Of a DNA stretch of 17,683 bases, positions 14,512 through 17,683 are shown piece by piece. Source of the DNA: Candidatus Delongbacteria bacterium (GTDB lineage: Bacteria > Delongbacteria > UBA4055); assembly GCA_027858795.1 (NCBI GenBank), contig JAQICF010000133.1, positions 1 to 17,683 on the forward strand, given 5' to 3'. Every line of letters starts with the position of its first letter. Within the stretch, counting starts at the first letter, position 1. The position numbers and the translations under genes were made by a program. The notes beneath the pieces were generated by a model that worked only from the letters and a program-made list of their open reading frames with translations, did no database searches and was not told the DNA's origin.

Positions 14512-14571
14512 TATAAAATTTTATAATTGATTTGTAAATAATAACATACCACTTTGAAGGTCACTTTGCAA
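14512..14571 (-). promoter_or_regulatory. Promoter and AT palindrome before the tail-collar gene
   Basis: On the minus strand TTGCAA (14571-14566) and TATGTT (14548-14543) are spaced by 17 bases, directly behind the SpmA-SpmB stop. Between this and the ribosome site lies the perfect palindrome TATAAAATTTTATA (14525-14512). No terminator separates the unit from the SpmA-SpmB gene, so read-through is also possible. Confidence 0.4.
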
Positions 14572-14576
14572 TCAAA

Positions 14577-15860
14577 TTACATCTCAAAGAATATCTTTGC
14601 GAATATAAGCGAAGCTGCTATTCCAGCAAAATCAGCCAGTAATGCTGCCTTAATTACGTGTCTTGTTTTAACAATTCCTACAGCACCAAAATAAACGGCA
14701 ACAACATAGAAAGTAGTTTCCGTTGATCCCTGCATAATTGAAGCAAGATATGATGAGAAACTATTAGGATCGTTCTGTACTATTTCTGCCATTATTCCAA
14801 ATGACCCACTTCCAGAAAGTGGTCTGATAATAGCTAAAGGAAGAACATCAGCAGGCATACCTATAAAATCAGTTAACGGACTTAATATCAATGCGAAAAT
14901 ATCCAATGCACCTGACGATCTAAACATACCGATAGCAACGAATATAGCTACCATGAAAGGAATGATCCTAACAGTGGTATTAAAACCTTCTTTGGCACCT
15001 TCAGTAAGAACTTCATATACTTTCACATTCTTAAAATATCCTACAAGTAAAAATACAGCTATCAGAAGAGGAACAAGCCAGTTCGAGAATCCTTTAAAGA
15101 AAACATCAAATGTTATTTTTTCTACCTGAGTCATGTTAATAGCTATCGAAGTAGCAATCAAAGCAGCGAATAAAACGAATACAATTATCTTAAGAACTGG
15201 AGCTTTATATTTATCTGTCTTTTCTTCTGAAGTTTTTTTGTTAGAGATCTCCTTAACATTTTCAACATTAGACTTATCCGAGAAGAATTTACATGCGAAA
15301 ATAGCAGTGATGGTTGATACTAAAGTTGCAAGTATCGCAGGAATAATAATATTAGCTGGTGAATCTGCACCTGCTACGGCTCTAACCGTAATTACACCAA
15401 GAGGAAGAATTGTTACACTTGAAGTGTTTATCGCAAGAAATAGAACCATAGAATCTGTAGCGGTTCCTTTCTTAGGATTTATCTCATCAAGTTCTTTCAT
15501 AGCTTTAATACCAATAGGAGTAGCTGCATTTCCAAGCCCAAGCATATTGGCTGAAACATTCATTATTATAGCTGAAAGTGCTGCATGTCCTTCAGGAATA
15601 TGAGGAAATAATCTTTTCATCAATGGATAAATAAGTTTAGAAATAAAATTCAATGCACCAGCAGCTTCAAGGATCTTCATCAATCCGAGCCATAAAGCCA
15701 TTGCTCCAATCAATCCTATTGCAAGAGTTACAGCTGATTTTGCAGAGTCAAAACTTGCTTTAGTAATATCTTCCATATGACCAGTATAAGCTGCTACAAC
15801 AACTGAGATCAGAATCATAGCTAACCATATCGTGTTAATCGGTGATGTTTTTTCTTTCAT
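14577..15860 (-). CDS. SpmA-SpmB fusion, Gate-domain membrane protein
   Basis: A 427-aa polytopic inner-membrane protein joining two proteins that are separate in Bacillus. Residues 1-193 correspond to SpmA (NMLGLGNAATPIGIKAM at 105-121). A charged 26-residue linker (194-219) follows, and residues 220-427 correspond to SpmB (RPLSGSGSFGIMAEI and STETTFY). Both halves carry the nucleoside-recognition/Gate domain (PF07670 type). In Bacillus the pair affects dehydration of the spore core. In non-sporulating Gram-negatives the fused form is widespread and its substrate is unknown. AAGGA lies nine bases before the ATG. It lies downstream of the split LysO exporter but is separated from it by a 110-base gap filled with a repeat. 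Confidence 0.93.
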   Translation of the reverse strand: MKEKTSPINTIWLAMILISVVVAAYTGHMEDITKASFDSAKSAVTLAIGLIGAMALWLGLMKILEAAGALNFISKLIYPLMKRLFPHIPEGHAALSAIIMNVSANMLGLGNAATPIGIKAMKELDEINPKKGTATDSMVLFLAINTSSVTILPLGVITVRAVAGADSPANIIIPAILATLVSTITAIFACKFFSDKSNVENVKEISNKKTSEEKTDKYKAPVLKIIVFVLFAALIATSIAINMTQVEKITFDVFFKGFSNWLVPLLIAVFLLVGYFKNVKVYEVLTEGAKEGFNTTVRIIPFMVAIFVAIGMFRSSGALDIFALILSPLTDFIGMPADVLPLAIIRPLSGSGSFGIMAEIVQNDPNSFSSYLASIMQGSTETTFYVVAVYFGAVGIVKTRHVIKAALLADFAGIAASLIFAKIFFEM

Positions 15861-15891
15861 AATTTATTTCCTTATGTTTTACTCGATATTT

Positions 15892-15954
15892 CAAGGGGCT
15901 AAAGCCACCTTGTTCCAAACAGCGAGTTATTGGACAAGGGGTTTCAACCCCTTG
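15892..15954. repeat. Three-hairpin palindromic element
   Basis: The left hairpin has arms CAAGGGGC (15892-15899) and GCCACCTTG (15904-15912) with one bulged A and a TAAA loop. The right hairpin has arms CAAGGGGTT (15935-15943) and AACCCCTTG (15946-15954). Between them TCCAA (15914-15918) pairs with TTGGA (15930-15934). The whole looks like a mobile repeat of paired palindromes. It fills most of the gap between the LysO and SpmA-SpmB genes. Confidence 0.75.
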
Positions 15955-15970
15955 CTATTATCCATTACTC

Positions 15971-16567
15971 CTACAGAAACATCGTGACCATGAACGGTAC
16001 TATGATCGTGAGCACTGTTCCACTGAATACTGATATTACGGCAAATTCTTTACCTGAGTAACGGGTTATTATTGGCAGTGTCGTATCCATTGATGTTGCA
16101 CCACCTGAAGCAATAGGAGCTAACTTACCAAAGTACTTGACTAGTAGAGGTGAAGCTATTAACGTTATTATCTCTCTACTGATATTTGATAACAAAGCTA
16201 CTACCCCCAGCACTTCCCCACTGACCTTTGTGATGTATATACTTGAAAGACTATAGTAACCAAATCCTGATCCTATTGCCAAACATTCATTCAAAGTTAT
16301 ATCCTCAAACAACACTGAAACTGCTGCGACTCCAAGCAAAGTACCTACTATCACTGCAAGTGGTACAAATAATATTTTATAATGTAATTTTTTAATGATC
16401 TTAAAAATTTTCAGATCACAGCCTATACTTATCCCGATCAGAAAGAGTAGAAAATGCAGAGCATAAGTACTCAGGTCATCACTTATATAAAAGACACTCT
16501 CATCTATAGAATATCCAAGAATAATACCCAATGCAAAAAATATTACAATAATAATACTACTCTTCAT
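15971..16567 (-). CDS. lysO: LysO-family lysine exporter, C-terminal half
   Basis: A 198-aa membrane protein matching the C-terminal two thirds of E. coli LysO (YbjE, about 299 aa, exporter of L-lysine). The landmarks agree in order: LSTYALHFLLFLIGISIG, the SGFGYYSLSSIYIT motif, NISREIITLI, GGATSMDTTLPII and a final VPFMVTMF. It has five or six membrane helices. The ATG lies inside the end of the preceding gene (11-base overlap, different frame), with AAGGA about eleven bases upstream, which suggests translational coupling. Together with the preceding 95-aa gene it makes about 293 residues, close to the one-piece exporter. The split is common among Bacteroidetes relatives as far as I recall, so I read it as natural rather than a frameshift. 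Confidence 0.88.
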   Translation of the reverse strand: MKSSIIIVIFFALGIILGYSIDESVFYISDDLSTYALHFLLFLIGISIGCDLKIFKIIKKLHYKILFVPLAVIVGTLLGVAAVSVLFEDITLNECLAIGSGFGYYSLSSIYITKVSGEVLGVVALLSNISREIITLIASPLLVKYFGKLAPIASGGATSMDTTLPIITRYSGKEFAVISVFSGTVLTIIVPFMVTMFL

Positions 16568-16844
16568 CAGCTTTGATATCCTTGAAAAATAATTTATAAA
16601 TAATGAATGAAACTATTGCACTGCCAATTACTGCTGCAACGCTGAGTATCAATGCCTGAAAGCCTAATAGATGTAGATTTTTAATTATAACCGGATTTCT
16701 ACCAACAGAAAATCCAAGAAGAAATAACAAAGCAAGCACTGACCAGAAAGTAATCTTATCCAAGTGTTTAAGAAAGCTCTTCTTTTCTCTGATGATGTAG
16801 CCTAGTACACCACCAAATATTAAGCAAATTAAAACTGTGTTCAT
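16557..16844 (-). CDS. lysO: LysO-family lysine exporter, N-terminal half
   Basis: A 95-aa protein with three hydrophobic helices and a short charged tail (FFKDIKADEE), corresponding to the N-terminal DUF340-type segment of LysO-family exporters (FLLGFSVGRNP aligns with the LFFMGISLA region of E. coli LysO). The likely partner is the gene that begins 11 bases before its stop. The ribosome site is weak (GAGAAATAAAA before the ATG) and no promoter is evident. The upstream gap is filled by palindromic repeats, and I see no lysine riboswitch in it. Confidence 0.85.
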   Translation of the reverse strand: MNTVLICLIFGGVLGYIIREKKSFLKHLDKITFWSVLALLFLLGFSVGRNPVIIKNLHLLGFQALILSVAAVIGSAIVSFIIYKLFFKDIKADEE

Positions 16845-16860
16845 TTTTATTTCTCTTCTG

Positions 16861-16986
16861 TCATCCTCGGACTTGATCCGGGGATCTTTAAGAGACGCTC
16901 AAATTGAGCGTCTTTACGGTTTCACTCGTATAGACGTCCTATATGGGCGTCTCTTTACCAACTCTGTGCTCTCTGTGTCCTCTGTG
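16861..16986. repeat. Stack of four palindromic/direct repeats
   Basis: In order: a palindrome with arms TCCTCGGA (16864-16871) and TCCGGGGA (16877-16884); hairpin repeat copy 5, arms AGACGCTCAA (16893-16902) and TTGAGCGTCT (16904-16913), then TTAC; hairpin repeat copy 6, arms AGACGTCC (16932-16939) and GGGCGTCT (16945-16952), then a CTTTAC end; and three CTCTGTG copies at 9-base spacing (16962, 16971, 16980). The last copy runs into GGTTAA, which provides the stop codon of the aminopeptidase gene. The stack occupies the entire gap between that gene and lysO. Confidence 0.8.
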
Positions 16987-16987
16987 G

Positions 16988-17683
16988 TTAAATTTTCTTC
17001 GTTTTCTTTTTTAACCAGTTACATTCTGCCTTAGTTAAATGTTTCTCTAGAGTTTTATATACCATTGCATGATATTGATTGATCCATTCAATCTCAGCTT
17101 TATCCATAAATGACATTACGATCGGTGTTGTATCAATAGGAACATAAGTAATACTCTCATGACCGTAAAATTCACCTGATGCTGTTTCTTTAACAGATTT
17201 GGTCAGGTACATATTCTCAATTCTGATACCATGCTTATCTTTTTTATAGATACCAGGTTCATTAGTCGTAATCATTCCAGGTTGTAAGCTTACACTTGAA
17301 GGCCTTGGACTAAAGTTCTGTGGCCCTTCATGAACATTCAAGAATGCTCCAACACCGTGACCTGTACCACATTTATAATCATAAAGATTATTCCAGATAG
17401 GCTGTCTTGCAAGTACATCAAGAGCATGTCCTGTTGTTCCTTTTAAAAATAGTGATCTTGCTAGATTAATATGACCTTTTAATACCAGGGTATAATCTTT
17501 CTTTTCTTCATTGGAAAGCTTACCGAGTGCATAAGTTCTAGTAGTATCAGTCGTACCTTCATAATAATTTCCACCCGTGTCAACCAATAGAAATCCTTCA
17601 GGTTTGATCGTAGCTTGTGTCTTTTTCTCAGGAGAGTAATGCATCAATGCGGCATTCTCTTTATATGCTGAAATAGTATTAAA
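16988..17683 (-). CDS. Xaa-Pro aminopeptidase, C-terminal part (5' end outside window)
   Basis: The frame stays open to the window edge (FNTISAYKENAALMHYSP), so the N-terminus is missing. What remains is the pita-bread catalytic domain of peptidase family M24 and a C-terminal M24_C extension, as in the three-domain XPNPEP1-type aminopeptidase P, which removes an N-terminal residue that precedes proline. All five metal ligands are present: two Asp in VDTGGNY and TTDTTRTY (codons at about 17581 and 17548), His in GTGHGVG (about 17359), Glu in TNEPGIY (about 17260) and Glu in GIRIEN (about 17218). The extension includes SITYVPIDTTPI and INQYHAMV. No signal peptide information is available. Its stop codon and the end of the gene abut a dispersed repeat. 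Confidence 0.93.
   Translation of the reverse strand, partial: FNTISAYKENAALMHYSPEKKTQATIKPEGFLLVDTGGNYYEGTTDTTRTYALGKLSNEEKKDYTLVLKGHINLARSLFLKGTTGHALDVLARQPIWNNLYDYKCGTGHGVGAFLNVHEGPQNFSPRPSSVSLQPGMITTNEPGIYKKDKHGIRIENMYLTKSVKETASGEFYGHESITYVPIDTTPIVMSFMDKAEIEWINQYHAMVYKTLEKHLTKAECNWLKKKTKKI

Noticed and set aside
15133..15603. 156-aa plus-strand open frame with hydrophobic composition
   Set aside because: It is the antisense of the SpmA-SpmB gene. The hydrophobic look is an expected mirror of membrane-helix codons.
16557..16567. Frameshift or assembly error in lysO
   Set aside because: The downstream gene has its own ATG and an upstream AAGGA, the overlap is a typical coupling arrangement, and the split form is, as I recall, usual in related groups. 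It cannot be fully excluded.
16845..16987. Lysine riboswitch upstream of the LysO genes
   Set aside because: The region is fully explained by four repeat modules and lacks a conserved multi-helix L-box layout.
16837..17034. 65-aa plus-strand open frame across the repeat stack
   Set aside because: Its codons are made of palindromic repeats and the antisense end of the aminopeptidase gene; no ribosome site.

Overview
The window is AT-rich bacterial chromosome from a Gram-negative, didermic organism. The evidence is one lipoprotein with a lipobox, one outer-membrane beta-barrel, and several Sec-exported proteins with beta-helix, PKD or fibronectin-III modules. The fused SpmA-SpmB protein, the LysO exporter split into two genes, and the secreted beta-helix protein carrying a CIDAGDP motif all point to the FCB group (Bacteroidetes relatives). 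A candidate phylum such as Cloacimonadota or Delongbacteria is plausible, but this is inferred from gene style and no marker gene is present. I see no rRNA, tRNA, CRISPR, prophage or insertion sequence.

Layout. 1-709: short CCCTAAT-type repeats, an orphan two-TM membrane protein and a bidirectional terminator. 739-3278 (minus): an unrecognised 409-aa soluble protein followed by a LysN/ARO8-type aminotransferase, with a good promoter in front. 3454-4707 (minus): a secreted beta-helix/PKD/FN3 protein with its own terminator, divergent from a small lipoprotein (4948-5448, plus). 5591-8330 (plus): threonine synthase followed by an archaeal-type phosphoglycerate-mutase-family protein of the group proposed to be an alternative homoserine kinase. 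Together they would form the last two steps of threonine synthesis. 8492-11593 (plus): two tandem paralogous exported proteins of unknown function, translationally linked to an outer-membrane beta-barrel. 11590-12813 (minus): a D-2-hydroxyacid dehydrogenase and a small DUF6868-like membrane protein. 12948-14501 (minus): a secreted FN3 protein and a secreted phage-tail-collar (MdpB-like) protein. 14577-16844 (minus): the SpmA-SpmB fusion and the split LysO exporter. 16988-17683 (minus): the C-terminal part of an Xaa-Pro aminopeptidase that runs off the window.

The intergenic DNA is unusually structured. At least six short hairpins have different but self-complementary stems and share a 3' TAC end in the same polarity (near 2000, 5480, 7075, 9583, 16905 and 16945). 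Other palindromic elements are stacked beside them: an 80-bp palindrome between thrC and the mutase, a three-hairpin element at 15892-15954, a GATCC-type palindrome at 16863-16885 and a CTCTGTG triple repeat at 16962-16986. No gap without a gene exceeds 300 bases. The recognisable genes are ordinary metabolism. The least explained parts are the paralog-plus-barrel module, the 409-aa unknown protein and the repeat-packed gaps.
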